From positions 1,860,001 through 1,924,000 of the forward strand of contig NZ_CP015600.1 of assembly GCF_001647715.1 (NCBI RefSeq): a stretch of 64,000 nt of DNA, written 5' to 3'. This document shows, piece after piece, positions 1-7,477 of this stretch. Both the position numbers and the translations under genes were made by a program. The notes beneath the pieces were generated by a model. The model had not been told where the DNA came from, did not search any database, and saw only the letters and a list, made by a program, of their open reading frames with translations. This DNA comes from Pseudomonas antarctica (GTDB taxonomy: Bacteria > Pseudomonadota > Gammaproteobacteria > Pseudomonadales > Pseudomonadaceae). The first letter of the stretch is position 1, and every line of letters begins with the position of its first letter.

Positions 1-95
1 TGGCGGTCGGTCCAATCCATCATGGGTGCAACGCTAAAGCGCCGAGACAGTGCGGGGCTTGATTCTGCTGGGCTAAAGCTCTGTTTATCTAGCAT
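1..95 (-). CDS. dusA: tRNA-dihydrouridine synthase A, N-terminal end (runs off the left edge)
   Basis: The minus-strand frame starts at ATG 95-93 and reads through the left edge. After about 21 variable residues it gives RRFSVAPMMDWTDR, the conserved first strand of DusA with the FMN-site motif APMMDW. DusA reduces uridines in the D-loop of tRNAs using FMN and NADPH. Only 31 codons are visible, so integrity of the rest cannot be judged. The prophage integrase begins 104 bp away. The 5' end of dusA is a known target for tyrosine-recombinase islands, which usually restore the reading frame with their own attachment arm; the native-looking N-terminus here fits that. Identity is confident; whether these 5' codons are host- or phage-supplied is unknown. 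Confidence 0.85.
   Translation of the reverse strand, partial: MLDKQSFSPAESSPALSRRFSVAPMMDWTDR
11..33. other. attL core inside dusA
   Basis: TCCAATCCATCAT followed by GGGTGCAACG lies in the dusA APMMDW codons. The same core occurs at 40318-40340 (TCCAATCCATCAT then CGGTGCGACG), and a 12-bp version occurs at 38234-38245. A shared core at the integrase end and again at the far end of the phage genes is what attL/attR of a dusA-targeting element should look like. The exact crossover point is not determined. Confidence 0.75.
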
Positions 96-152
96 TTTAC
101 TCAACGTGTTCTGGGCGTGTTTTAGGGCGTTTTCAGGCGTTTTTGAAGGCTC

Positions 153-191
153 GGTGGTACGATGTACCACCTAAGAACTGACGCGTACCAC
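153..191. repeat. Left-arm GTGGTAC sites, probable integrase arm sites
   Basis: GGTGGTAC and GTACCACC form an 8-bp dyad around GAT at 153-171, and a third GTACCAC follows at 185-191, just before the integrase start. The same heptamer GTGGTAC recurs at the right ends (38170-38176 and 40254-40260), each preceded 11 bp upstream by TGGTAC. Heptamers at both ends of an integrative element are typical of the arm sites bound by the integrase N-terminal domain. The dyad could also serve as an int operator. Assignment is inference from position and repetition. Confidence 0.6.
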
Positions 192-198
192 TTTCTAT

Positions 199-1350
199 AT
201 GGCGACTATCAGGGCAAGAAAACTGGCGGATGGGACTGTGAGCTACACGGCTCAAATCCGCATCAAACGCGACGGAGTGCAAGTCTACCAAGAGAGCCAG
301 ACCTTCGCCCGAAAACAGGCCGCCCAGGCTTGGGCGCGTAAGCGCGAAACGGAGCTGGATGAGCCAGGTGCGATCGAGCGGGCGACCCGCAAAGGCGCCA
401 CGGTCAAAGAGATGAATGCTCGGTACCTGGTCGAGGTCGAAAAAGCCCGACCATTGGGCAAGACCAAGCGCGCGACGCTGACAGCCATCGGCGAGACATA
501 CCTAGGCCAGTTGACCGATACAGACATCACCACCCAGACCCTCGTCGACTTTGCTCTTTGGCGAATGAGCAAGGAGGGCGGCGGGGTTCAGCCTCAAACA
601 ACCGGTAATGACCTGGCGCACCTCGGGGCTGTTCTGGCGATTGCCAAAGATGCGTGGGGGTACCAGGTCGATCCGCTCGCGATGGGCGGCGCTCGGCGGG
701 TACTGAGGAAGCTGGGCTACAACCTGAAAAGCCGCGAACGTGACCGCCGGCCGACGTTGGACGAGCTGGGAAAGGTGCTGACGCACTATCAGGCCATGCA
801 GGCGAGGCGCCCGACTGTCACCAATATGCTGAAAGTCGTTGGCTTTGCGCTGTTCTCCACTCGTCGGCTAGATGAAATAACCCGTATTCGCTGGGCGGAC
901 GTCGACGAGCCTGGTCAGCGTGTGCTGGTGCGCGACATGAAAAACCCCGGTCAGAAGATCGGCAACGATGTTTGGTGTTATCTGCCGGACGAAGCGTGGC
1001 AGATCCTCCAGACCATGCCCAAGGCCGGCGAAGACATATTTCCCTACAGCCCTGACTCGATATCCACATCCTGGGCGAAAGCGTGCAAGTTCCTGGAGAT
1101 CTCAGATTTGCACTTCCACGACCTACGCCATGAAGGTATCAGCCGTCTGTTTGAAATGGACTGGGATATCCCACGTGTGGCGAGTGTTTCCGGACACAGG
1201 GATTGGAATTCGATGCGGCGATACACGCACTTGCGTGGCAAGGGAGATCGTTATTTGGCGTGGGAATGGCACGAGAAGATATTGAGGGCGCCCGTCCAGC
1301 TGGGCGCCGCATCAATGAAGTGGCTCAAACGACGTGTTTTAACCCGTTGA
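199..1350 (+). CDS. int: Prophage tyrosine recombinase / integrase
   Basis: This 383-aa protein should catalyse integration and excision at dusA. The N-terminus (about 1-60) is a basic arm-binding domain and about 65-165 is the SAM-like core-binding domain. The C-terminal catalytic domain shows Arg at about 222 (STRRLDE), HDLRH at 307-311, GH at 332-333 and the nucleophile Tyr at about 342 (RRYTH), so the R-H-R-H-Y set is complete. Length is normal for phage integrases. The ATG lies 8 bp after the last left-arm site. Its 3' end overlaps the convergent PrtN-like gene by 26 bp. It belongs to the prophage that ends near 38.2 or 40.3 kb. Confidence 0.95.
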   Translation: MATIRARKLADGTVSYTAQIRIKRDGVQVYQESQTFARKQAAQAWARKRETELDEPGAIERATRKGATVKEMNARYLVEVEKARPLGKTKRATLTAIGETYLGQLTDTDITTQTLVDFALWRMSKEGGGVQPQTTGNDLAHLGAVLAIAKDAWGYQVDPLAMGGARRVLRKLGYNLKSRERDRRPTLDELGKVLTHYQAMQARRPTVTNMLKVVGFALFSTRRLDEITRIRWADVDEPGQRVLVRDMKNPGQKIGNDVWCYLPDEAWQILQTMPKAGEDIFPYSPDSISTSWAKACKFLEISDLHFHDLRHEGISRLFEMDWDIPRVASVSGHRDWNSMRRYTHLRGKGDRYLAWEWHEKILRAPVQLGAASMKWLKRRVLTR

Positions 1351-1600
1351 GTTGGTTGTGCTCTTTAACCGCAGCGGCGCGCTGCAGGTCGAGATAAGCC
1401 GCCAGGTCAGTCAGGTGTATGCCTTTGGCAGATTTTTGGCTTTTTTCCAGGCGGGTGATAGGCAGCTTGATCTGACCACTCATCACCTTGCGCTGGAACA
1501 TATCCGGCGTCAGGTGTGTGAAGTAATCCCGGCACACCAGCTCCAGCGAGATGATCGCTTGACCATCGTATTGGGCCATCAGGATGAAAGATGTCTTCAT
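1325..1600 (-). CDS. PrtN-like pyocin activator family protein
   Basis: This 91-aa protein begins MKTSFILMAQYDGQ, carries the CRDYFTHLTPDMFQRKV segment and a basic SQKSAKGIHLTDLAAYLD segment, and so matches the PrtN family. In P. aeruginosa PrtN activates pyocin genes by binding P-boxes. The start at 1600 is preferred over the longer frame because AGGGG lies 8 bp upstream. It is the last gene of the leftward early operon and converges on int. In a P2-like phage it may act as an excisionase-like or early regulator; that role is inference. No P-box array was recognised nearby. Confidence 0.8.
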   Translation of the reverse strand: MKTSFILMAQYDGQAIISLELVCRDYFTHLTPDMFQRKVMSGQIKLPITRLEKSQKSAKGIHLTDLAAYLDLQRAAAVKEHNQLNGLKHVV

Positions 1601-1610
1601 GATGATCCCC

Positions 1611-1862
1611 TTACATTCGAAAAGATTGATGAATGAACGACGGCGGAGCCTTATGTTCTGCGGGTTTCGCTCCATTGCCTTGGATCTCGCAAACAAACCG
1701 ATGCCGCTCCCGATTGGGGGCAGTCATTGCCTCTGTCAGGCCCTTTAAGGCGTCGCTGCATTGCTCATTGGCGTAAGGGCCATTCCAGCTATCAACCTTC
1801 ACCACCTGGCAATCCGTCCGGGTAGCATCCATGCACAGATAAAGAAGAAGGAATACTGTCAT
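1611..1862 (-). CDS. Small prophage protein, unknown
   Basis: An 83-aa frame starts after a strong GGAGG at a 7-bp spacing and sits 3 bp downstream of the preceding gene in the same leftward operon. It has a short hydrophobic N-terminus (TVFLLLYLC) and three further cysteines, which could mean export, but the hydrophobic stretch is shorter than a classical signal peptide. No family was recognised. Its reality rests on the ribosome-binding site and tight operon packing. Confidence 0.6.
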   Translation of the reverse strand: MTVFLLLYLCMDATRTDCQVVKVDSWNGPYANEQCSDALKGLTEAMTAPNRERHRFVCEIQGNGAKPAEHKAPPSFIHQSFRM

Positions 1863-1865
1863 ACG

Positions 1866-2126
1866 CTAACCTCCGATGAGCATGCGCGTCAGCGCATTGG
1901 GCTGGCCGTCGGGTGTCAGCTTGTCGAGTGGTTGGGTGATGGTGCGGCCGGTTGCTGCACGCAAGGTGGCAACGTTACCGTCGATCCCTACTATCACGCC
2001 TATACGTGCGCTGAGACGGTATTCCCGACCGCCACCGCTCATTTCAATGTAGCTGACCTTGTCGCCGACCTTCAGTGGGGGTGTGGTAGCCTTTGCGGTG
2101 CCGCCTTGGGGTTGATTCACTTGCAT
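1866..2126 (-). CDS. Small prophage protein with SH3-like look, unknown
   Basis: This 86-aa protein starts MQVNQPQGGT at 2126, preceded by AGGAG. A proline-rich linker is followed by LKVGDKVSYIEMSGGGREY, then IGVIVGIDGNVATLRAATGR, which reads like a small beta-barrel (SH3/KOW-like). Function is unknown. Its translation-initiation region is a copy of the one in front of the neighbouring gene at 2496, so both genes share start context and the first three codons (MQV). Early leftward operon member. Confidence 0.65.
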   Translation of the reverse strand: MQVNQPQGGTAKATTPPLKVGDKVSYIEMSGGGREYRLSARIGVIVGIDGNVATLRAATGRTITQPLDKLTPDGQPNALTRMLIGG

Positions 2127-2147
2127 GGTGCTTCTCCTTTGGGTGGT
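2119..2147 (-). repeat. Duplicated translation start region, copy 1
   Basis: A 29-bp sequence covering the AGGAG ribosome-binding site, the ATG and the first codons is identical at 2119-2147 and 2489-2517. On the minus strand it reads ACCACCCAAAGGAGAAGCAC followed by the start codon. It gives both downstream small genes the same initiation signal. Confidence 0.8.
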
Positions 2148-2208
2148 CGGTGTCGAGGGGTTGCAGCCCCTCGACACCATCTTCTTACTGGCTTTCACCG
2201 GTTGGGTT

Positions 2209-2496
2209 TTACTTCCGCACCAGGTGCAGCAGCAGGTTTTCAAACTCGACAACTTCATCGGTTGCCGACTGCCATTCCAGGACTGCCTGGATCTGTTCTC
2301 GGCTGCACTCCAGCACTAGGATTTCTTTATCGCTGACCGCGCGTGCCTCTAGGATCGCGACCACACCGGCCGGGTCGTAGGCCTCGGCATGAACAATTTT
2401 CCCCGACTCGTTAAACCAGGCCTTCAGCTCCTTCAGGTGCCGAAGGCGGTTGGTCTCCCCATGTTGGCCGTCGCCGGTGATGACTTGTACTTGCAT
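2209..2496 (-). CDS. Small prophage protein, unknown
   Basis: This 95-aa protein starts MQVQVITGDGQHGETN at 2496 behind the duplicated AGGAG leader. It has a mixed alpha/beta look with an acidic C-terminal half (SREQIQAVLEWQSATDEVVEFENLLL). No catalytic motif or family was recognised. It lies between the primase gene and another small gene in the leftward early operon, so a role in early phage growth is likely but unproven. Confidence 0.6.
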   Translation of the reverse strand: MQVQVITGDGQHGETNRLRHLKELKAWFNESGKIVHAEAYDPAGVVAILEARAVSDKEILVLECSREQIQAVLEWQSATDEVVEFENLLLHLVRK

Positions 2497-2517
2497 GGTG
2501 CTTCTCCTTTGGGTGGT
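2489..2517 (-). repeat. Duplicated translation start region, copy 2
   Basis: This is the second identical 29-bp copy of the leader at 2119-2147, placed at the start of the 95-aa gene. Confidence 0.8.
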
Positions 2518-2558
2518 GACAGACGTTGCAGCGCCTGACGGGTAAAGCTGTTGGTGTG

Positions 2559-5372
2559 TCAGGCCTGGAAGTGCCAGCACTTGACGATGGGTTGCTTGGT
2601 TATTACCGCGTTGGTTTTACTGGCCTGGTGAGCCCGTACCGCGCTGTCGGTCGCCTTGTTAACGTCAAGCAGCTTCCGCGAGCGGGAGTCCTTCAGGCGC
2701 TCGCGCAACTCGCTGACGTCGGCGATTTTTTGCCGGTTTTCTGCAGCGCATTTCACGAAGTCGTTGAGGTTGATGGCGATGACGTGGTCTTTCTTGCTGT
2801 GGTTGACCACCGGGCCATCGGCGTCGAGGCCTTCCAGGTATTCGTAAACTTCCCAGAATTCAGCCACCACCGGATGGTCGGAGCTGATCGAGGCCTGGCG
2901 TTCAATTGCCATGCGGATAATCTGCGAGCGGGTATGCTCGACCTGTGCGTCGGTGAGCGGCACCACCATGCACAGGCAGTCCAGCAGGGTGAGCATTTGG
3001 GCGTGGTTCTTGTTGATCCGCTCCACACGGATGTAGCCGCGCAGCTTGTTGCCGCATTGGCTACATTCGCCGTGCTCGTCTTTGAATGGGGTGTCGCAGG
3101 CAAAGCAATGGGAGTGCAAGTTGCGCAACTTCGCCTCGTAGCCCGCAACCCGCTGGCCGAACAGTTCCATCACCTCCAGCTCTTTGCGCACGGCCTGCAA
3201 CACAAAGTTGCTGAGTGTCGAACCTTCCAGCGCATTGAGCCGATCTGCCGCGGCGCGGCTTTCAGCGGTGACGTTCGGTCGTACAAAGTGCAGTTTGACG
3301 GTCCGGGTCATGATCGCCTCGGAAGCCACTACGGGGGCGTTCTGGCTGATGGCGATGGTGCCGCGAAACGGTGGTTCGTAGGTTTCGTTACCGGCGGTTT
3401 TCACACCCTTGGTCGCCAGGGTGCCGCCGCCGTAGTAATCCTTGAGTTCGTCCCATTCGAAGGTTTTGGCGTGGGCCTTATCGTCGCCGCTGCGGTCTGA
3501 TTCCAGCAGCACAATGGGCATGCCGGATACTTGGCCCATCAAGCGGCTGCGGCCTGCCTTGGTGGATTTGGACGGGTCGAACCCTTCGTATCCATCGCGA
3601 CCCGCGAGTTTCCACAGCAGCGTGAGCAACGTGGTCTTGCCGGCGCCAGCCTCGCCAGTGGCCTCAAGGAAAGGAAACGACTGGTACCGGCCGCGGATCT
3701 GTTCGGCGAACAGCGAGCCAAACCAGAAGGTCAACGCCACGATGCCCTGGGCACCAAAGCACTGCCACAAAAGCCCAAGCCACTGGTCATCGTATTTTTT
3801 GCCGTCCTTTTCCAGATTGATCTTCACACCCTTTTGCAGAGTCTTGAGCTTCAACTTGCCCATCTCAAAAAACTCTTCCTCATTGATGTGAATTATCTGG
3901 CCCTCGCGGATGGCGACGTCGTTGAACACGTAGCAGTGGTATTCCTTGCTGTAGCCCACATAGTCGATGGTCTGAACGGTCTTGATGCCGAAAAGCTGGT
4001 CTTTCATAAGTTTGTCCAATTGTTGTCCACTGCCGGTGAACACGGCTCCGGCACCCATGCCGAGAAGTCTTTTCTTGAATTCGCTGGCAGCGGCGACCTG
4101 ACCACCCGTGAAGGTGTTTTTCACTGAACCGCCGTCGTGCGGGAAGTCGACGCGGAAGAAGTACCAGGACTCGTCGGTAATCTCGTTTCGCTGGAAATAG
4201 AGGGCTTTGGGGTAGCAGTTGGCGATCTCGACGACGCAGCCGGCGACGTTCAGTGCCTTCTCCCGAAGCTGCTTTTCATTGAGTGTCTGGGCTTCGTGGC
4301 CATCGCTCTTTTCGAGGGCCTGCTTGGCGCTGTTGTATTTCGCCAAGTCCAATTTCCACCAGTACAGGCGGGAGTCGAAACAGAAGTGGAATTCCTCCCG
4401 TTCACGCCACTGGTACATGAGCAATGCCTTGTCGCTGGCACTTTCTGCGATTAGCAGGGCGCCCTGGTGGCGGGCTTCTTTCAAGTCATTTTCGATGCGA
4501 TCAGCGCGGGCTTTTTCGTCGTCGATAAATGCCCAGCGTTGATGCAGATCGTTCCAGTCAACCTTGCGGGCGTCAGGCTGTGACACCTGAGCAGCCTCAC
4601 AGGTAAAACCGAGTTCGCGGGCACGGTTGACCCACATACGGGTGTACTTATGAGCGCCTGGCTCGTTATCCAGAGCCCAAACCAGCTTTGGGATTTTACC
4701 GCCGCGAGCGGTGATCAGGGCCTTAAGCGATTCCTCTGGAAAGGCGTTCGAGGACAGCGCCGCAACCGCAGAGATACCGTTTTGAATGAGCGCAATGGCG
4801 TCGAAGATTCCTTCAACGATCCACAGCTCATTTACTTCCAGCAGATCCACGCACGGCGGGCACCACCAGTGCCCCCTGTAGCTCTTGAGGGGTTGGAAGC
4901 GGGCCTTCTTCTTACCGAACCGTGACGGTTGGTCAATCAAGCGCTCCCAGTAACCGCCGTGTTCCAGAGGGAAGCGCACGGTGGCAGAGCCAATATTCAG
5001 ATCGCGATCAAAGTAGCTTTCCTGGGTGTACCAGTCCTCTATCAGCTCAACGCGGAAACCTCGGGCAAATGTCAGGTATGCCTTTGCGCTGGCGGCAGGC
5101 TCTTCTCGGGTGGCCGGTGCACGCTTGCTCCAATCGTCGAACAGATCCGGGTAAAGCTCTTTGGTGGGAGCCATGTACCGGCAATTTTTCTCGCGGCCAC
5201 AGCGGATGAACCAGGGTTCATCGTGGCGCGAAAACAAACGTTTCTGATTGCACTGCGGGCAGGTGCCCTTACGCATGTAATGCGTGCCTTTCATGTGCTG
5301 AAGGCCGTAATCAGACTCCAGGCGCTGAAGCACGTCGGCGCGGATCTTGTCTTCCATGGGCTTGCGAATCAC
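2559..5372 (-). CDS. Prophage primase-helicase, zinc-binding, TOPRIM and P-loop domains
   Basis: This 937-aa protein is the phage replication enzyme. An N-terminal zinc ribbon (C38, C41, C58, C64) is followed by a TOPRIM segment (LWIVEGIFDAIAL, E187-G188, with ALDNEPGA about 50 residues on). A P-loop ATPase follows with Walker A GEAGAGKTT at about 573-581, and a second zinc finger (CFACD..CSQCG) lies at about 745-765. The combination resembles P4 alpha-type primase-helicases rather than P2 gpA, a rolling-circle initiator, so the replication module differs from the P2-like morphogenesis genes. The iteron region at 33.6-33.9 kb is the likely template for initiation. Its start overlaps the upstream gene's stop by 4 bp. 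Confidence 0.85.
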   Translation of the reverse strand: MIRKPMEDKIRADVLQRLESDYGLQHMKGTHYMRKGTCPQCNQKRLFSRHDEPWFIRCGREKNCRYMAPTKELYPDLFDDWSKRAPATREEPAASAKAYLTFARGFRVELIEDWYTQESYFDRDLNIGSATVRFPLEHGGYWERLIDQPSRFGKKKARFQPLKSYRGHWWCPPCVDLLEVNELWIVEGIFDAIALIQNGISAVAALSSNAFPEESLKALITARGGKIPKLVWALDNEPGAHKYTRMWVNRARELGFTCEAAQVSQPDARKVDWNDLHQRWAFIDDEKARADRIENDLKEARHQGALLIAESASDKALLMYQWREREEFHFCFDSRLYWWKLDLAKYNSAKQALEKSDGHEAQTLNEKQLREKALNVAGCVVEIANCYPKALYFQRNEITDESWYFFRVDFPHDGGSVKNTFTGGQVAAASEFKKRLLGMGAGAVFTGSGQQLDKLMKDQLFGIKTVQTIDYVGYSKEYHCYVFNDVAIREGQIIHINEEEFFEMGKLKLKTLQKGVKINLEKDGKKYDDQWLGLLWQCFGAQGIVALTFWFGSLFAEQIRGRYQSFPFLEATGEAGAGKTTLLTLLWKLAGRDGYEGFDPSKSTKAGRSRLMGQVSGMPIVLLESDRSGDDKAHAKTFEWDELKDYYGGGTLATKGVKTAGNETYEPPFRGTIAISQNAPVVASEAIMTRTVKLHFVRPNVTAESRAAADRLNALEGSTLSNFVLQAVRKELEVMELFGQRVAGYEAKLRNLHSHCFACDTPFKDEHGECSQCGNKLRGYIRVERINKNHAQMLTLLDCLCMVVPLTDAQVEHTRSQIIRMAIERQASISSDHPVVAEFWEVYEYLEGLDADGPVVNHSKKDHVIAINLNDFVKCAAENRQKIADVSELRERLKDSRSRKLLDVNKATDSAVRAHQASKTNAVITKQPIVKCWHFQA

Positions 5373-5614
5373 TGCACATGCTCCGCAGCCGTAACAACGA
5401 GCTGCTTTTTCAGCTCGCTGCGCGTTTTGCAGATGCCTGCCAGGTAGGGCAAGTCCTCAAGCACCTTCGGCGCCCGTTGACCACTTGGCACATTCCGGTA
5501 GCGGTCGGAGTACCAAATATCAGCCATGGTGACTTCGTACTGGCTGGTCAACCACAACAGGTAGTGCTGCGCCTGTTGTTCGTCCAGCTCCAGTTTTATG
5601 GTGATTTTGCTCAT
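5369..5614 (-). CDS. Small prophage protein, unknown
   Basis: This 81-aa protein starts MSKITIKLELDEQQAQHY; a GTG three codons upstream (5623) is an alternative start. It is a short alpha/beta protein with an acidic middle. Its stop overlaps the primase start, implying translational coupling and a possible accessory role in replication. No family was recognised and no strong ribosome-binding site was seen. Confidence 0.6.
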   Translation of the reverse strand: MSKITIKLELDEQQAQHYLLWLTSQYEVTMADIWYSDRYRNVPSGQRAPKVLEDLPYLAGICKTRSELKKQLVVTAAEHVQ

Positions 5615-5684
5615 TTCGGCCACCAGTAAGTTGCAAATTTCCCCTACCCACGCGGTGCGGGCATCAAACAGGGAGGGTTTTGGA

Positions 5685-6059
5685 TTAGTGCGGGAGGTTG
5701 CGAGTCAGCAGCAGGCGTGTGGGGAGCAAGCGTGCTGAAACGGGATGTCGCTGTTGGGTGCAGTTGTCGAGCAACAAGATCACCGGGCGGAAGGGGCCGC
5801 TGGTGGGATGAATGCCCAGCCAGGCCACACGCTTGCAGGTCATGCTTTCAAACTCGGCCACCGCCAGTTCAGCAATGCGGTGCACCAGGTGCTGAGGGAC
5901 TTCAAGTGAGAGCGTCAGGTAGCGTACGCAGTTGTCGAGCAACTGAGTGTCACCGGCAAGATGCTCGCAGCGATGACGGTAGAGGTAAGCCACCGCTGCT
6001 TGTTGCATTGCCGCACGGTAATCGCTGGCGGGGTTGGTAGTCAGGGTGATGGCTTTCAT
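5685..6059 (-). CDS. Prophage hypothetical protein
   Basis: This 124-aa protein starts MKAITLTTNPASDYRAAMQQ and is mostly helical, with a Cys/His-containing segment (RHRCEHLAGD). Its start overlaps the stop of the Ogr-type gene by 4 bp, so the two are probably co-translated. The C-terminal 25 residues are Arg/Leu-rich and low in information. Function is unknown. Confidence 0.6.
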   Translation of the reverse strand: MKAITLTTNPASDYRAAMQQAAVAYLYRHRCEHLAGDTQLLDNCVRYLTLSLEVPQHLVHRIAELAVAEFESMTCKRVAWLGIHPTSGPFRPVILLLDNCTQQRHPVSARLLPTRLLLTRNLPH

Positions 6060-6349
6060 ACGGTTGTGGCCTCCATTTCCAACTGGTCCAACAGATCGGG
6101 CTGATCGTTGGCGGTTTTCATTGCCTGGCGACGAATGACCACGTCAGCTACCGGAAGCTGTACAGCCGGGTTTGGCATGCCGCTGGGGCTCAGTTCGTGG
6201 GTCATTTGAAATTCAGCACGCACCGCCCAGCCGCAGGCCTCGTTGGTGCATTGCATGTAGGTGATACGTAGAAAGATGTGTTGGCCTTCGCTGGTGCGGA
6301 TGCGCATGCGGCCGTGGCAGTGAGGGCAAACAAGTTTGTAAGTGCTCAC
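6056..6349 (-). CDS. ogr: Ogr/Delta-type zinc-finger activator of late genes
   Basis: This 97-aa protein has CPHCHGRMRIRTSE near the N-terminus and MQCTNEACGWAVRAEF about 30 residues on. That is the four-cysteine finger (CxxC..CxxxxC) of the Ogr/Delta family, including the conserved RxRTS segment. In P2, Ogr binds TGT-N12-ACA dyads about 55 bp upstream of late promoters and recruits RNA polymerase. Three TTGTA-N11-TACA dyads in this prophage (17061, 21586, 28865) are the expected kind of target. Unlike P2, where ogr sits between D and int, this gene is inside the early operon, overlapping its neighbours by 4 bp on both sides. Confidence 0.85.
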   Translation of the reverse strand: MSTYKLVCPHCHGRMRIRTSEGQHIFLRITYMQCTNEACGWAVRAEFQMTHELSPSGMPNPAVQLPVADVVIRRQAMKTANDQPDLLDQLEMEATTV

Positions 6350-6819
6350 CCAGCCAACCCCCCGCCGTGCAGTTGGATGGTCGCTAGCACTTCGGCGTAG
6401 CGGGCGGACATATACTTCATGAGGGCCGACACGATTACTTCGGCTTCACTAGGCTCAATGACACCGTCGTCCAGCGCTTTGGCAATGATCTGGTCAACCA
6501 ACCCGCGCTTGGCAGCGGTTTTTACAGAGCGGTTGTACAGCTCGACGTTATCCAGCGATTCAGGCACCGCGACGGGTACAAACATGCCGCCATACATGCC
6601 AGTGATGTAGTCAGCGAGATATGACGTACCTGCAACGCGCTCGAGGCGATGGATATGTTCGTCGCTGAGCGGCCGACTGCCAGCGTTCTCATAGGCCTGG
6701 TTATCAAACTTCTTGATCGGCATCCCGAGGTCAGTTGCAGCGTAGTACCGACCTCCTGGATAAGCGCCAATCACGGCGCTGACTACGTCTTTCCGGTTGG
6801 CTAGAACTGGACGTTTCAT
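6346..6819 (-). CDS. CII/YmfL-like phage regulatory protein
   Basis: This 157-aa protein starts MKRPVLANRKDVVSAVIGAY. The GGRYYAATDLGMPIKKFDN, YENAGSRPLSDEHIHRLERV and YITGMYGGMFVPV segments match the YmfL/CII-like regulators that follow cro-type genes in Pseudomonas and enterobacterial prophages. A helix-turn-helix is likely in the first half. By position it should tune the lysis-lysogeny switch or replication timing. The start at 6819 was chosen because the family begins just before the RKDVVSAV helix; the longer frame would overlap the upstream gene heavily. Confidence 0.75.
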   Translation of the reverse strand: MKRPVLANRKDVVSAVIGAYPGGRYYAATDLGMPIKKFDNQAYENAGSRPLSDEHIHRLERVAGTSYLADYITGMYGGMFVPVAVPESLDNVELYNRSVKTAAKRGLVDQIIAKALDDGVIEPSEAEVIVSALMKYMSARYAEVLATIQLHGGGLAG

Positions 6820-6848
6820 CTTCTGGTTTCCTATCTGAGCCAACAGGC

Positions 6849-7061
6849 CTAATTTGTGACTACGCCGTCTTTGATGCCGAGCAACACCGCAGCACGGTGG
6901 GACTCGCCCCGCAAACATTTCTTCTGTCCGTTCAAGACGGCGTACACCGTGGACGGGTTTAAATTGTGCTGATCGGCCCAGTCTTTGGCAGAGAGGCCTT
7001 GATGCGCGAGTCGCTCACGTGCTTTTCGGCACGCTTGCTCCGTGGGGTATGCGTTCGGCAT
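6849..7061 (-). CDS. Cro-like small DNA-binding protein
   Basis: This 70-aa protein contains a helix-turn-helix (GLSAKDWADQHNLNPSTVYAVLNGQ) followed by KKCLRGESHRAAVLLGIKDG. This is the form of Cro analogues found opposite XRE repressors in Pseudomonas prophages. It is the first gene of the leftward early operon and is divergent from the repressor across an operator-rich 72-bp interval. It is expected to turn down the repressor promoter during lytic growth. Confidence 0.8.
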   Translation of the reverse strand: MPNAYPTEQACRKARERLAHQGLSAKDWADQHNLNPSTVYAVLNGQKKCLRGESHRAAVLLGIKDGVVTN

Positions 7062-7070
7062 AGTCTCGTT

Positions 7071-7121
7071 TCGTGTGATTTCGTGTGATTACAGGCGAAG
7101 TATTTCCCATGAATGTGGGAA
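7071..7121. promoter_or_regulatory. Divergent switch region with operator-like repeats
   Basis: The space between the Cro-like and repressor genes contains a tandem direct repeat of TCGTGTGATT (two copies ending at 7090). It also contains a dyad TTCCCA-N6-TGGGAA at 7104-7121. These are candidate binding sites for the two regulators and must overlap the divergent early and repressor promoters. Which protein binds which repeat cannot be told from sequence. Confidence 0.6.
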
Positions 7122-7133
7122 TGTCAACTCGTC

Positions 7134-7466
7134 ATGGAGACGTTTGTGGGAATTGGTGATCGCCTAAAAGAAGAGCGTGAACGCTTGGGGTTTAATCAGA
7201 CCGAGCTTGCGGCGAAGGCTGGTGCCTCGAAAAACAGTCAGTACAACTATGAAAAGGGCGAGCGCAGCCCGGATGCCAGTTACCTGGCAGCGGTCGCTGA
7301 ACAAGGGGTGGATGTTCTTTACGTGGTGACCGGCCAGCGCTCTATTAAGGGCGAAAGTCAGCTATCCAACGATGACTTGGAAGTCGTGATGCACGTACGG
7401 AGCCTGGGCAACGAGGACAGGGGGGCGGTGATGCGCCTGCTAAGGGCTTTTACAAATAAAAATTAA
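7134..7466 (+). CDS. XRE-family prophage repressor (CI-like)
   Basis: This 110-aa protein begins METFVGIGDRLKEERERLGF and has a helix-turn-helix (NQTELAAKAGASKNSQYNYEKGERSPDA split over two helices) plus the linker VDVLYVVTGQR typical of Pseudomonas prophage repressors. It lacks a LexA-like S24 peptidase domain, so direct RecA-stimulated self-cleavage is not expected and induction probably uses another route. An in-frame ATG at 7113 is possible; neither start has a clear ribosome-binding site. It is divergent from the Cro-like gene. Confidence 0.85.
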   Translation: METFVGIGDRLKEERERLGFNQTELAAKAGASKNSQYNYEKGERSPDASYLAAVAEQGVDVLYVVTGQRSIKGESQLSNDDLEVVMHVRSLGNEDRGAVMRLLRAFTNKN

Positions 7467-7477
7467 GGACTTTGGAC

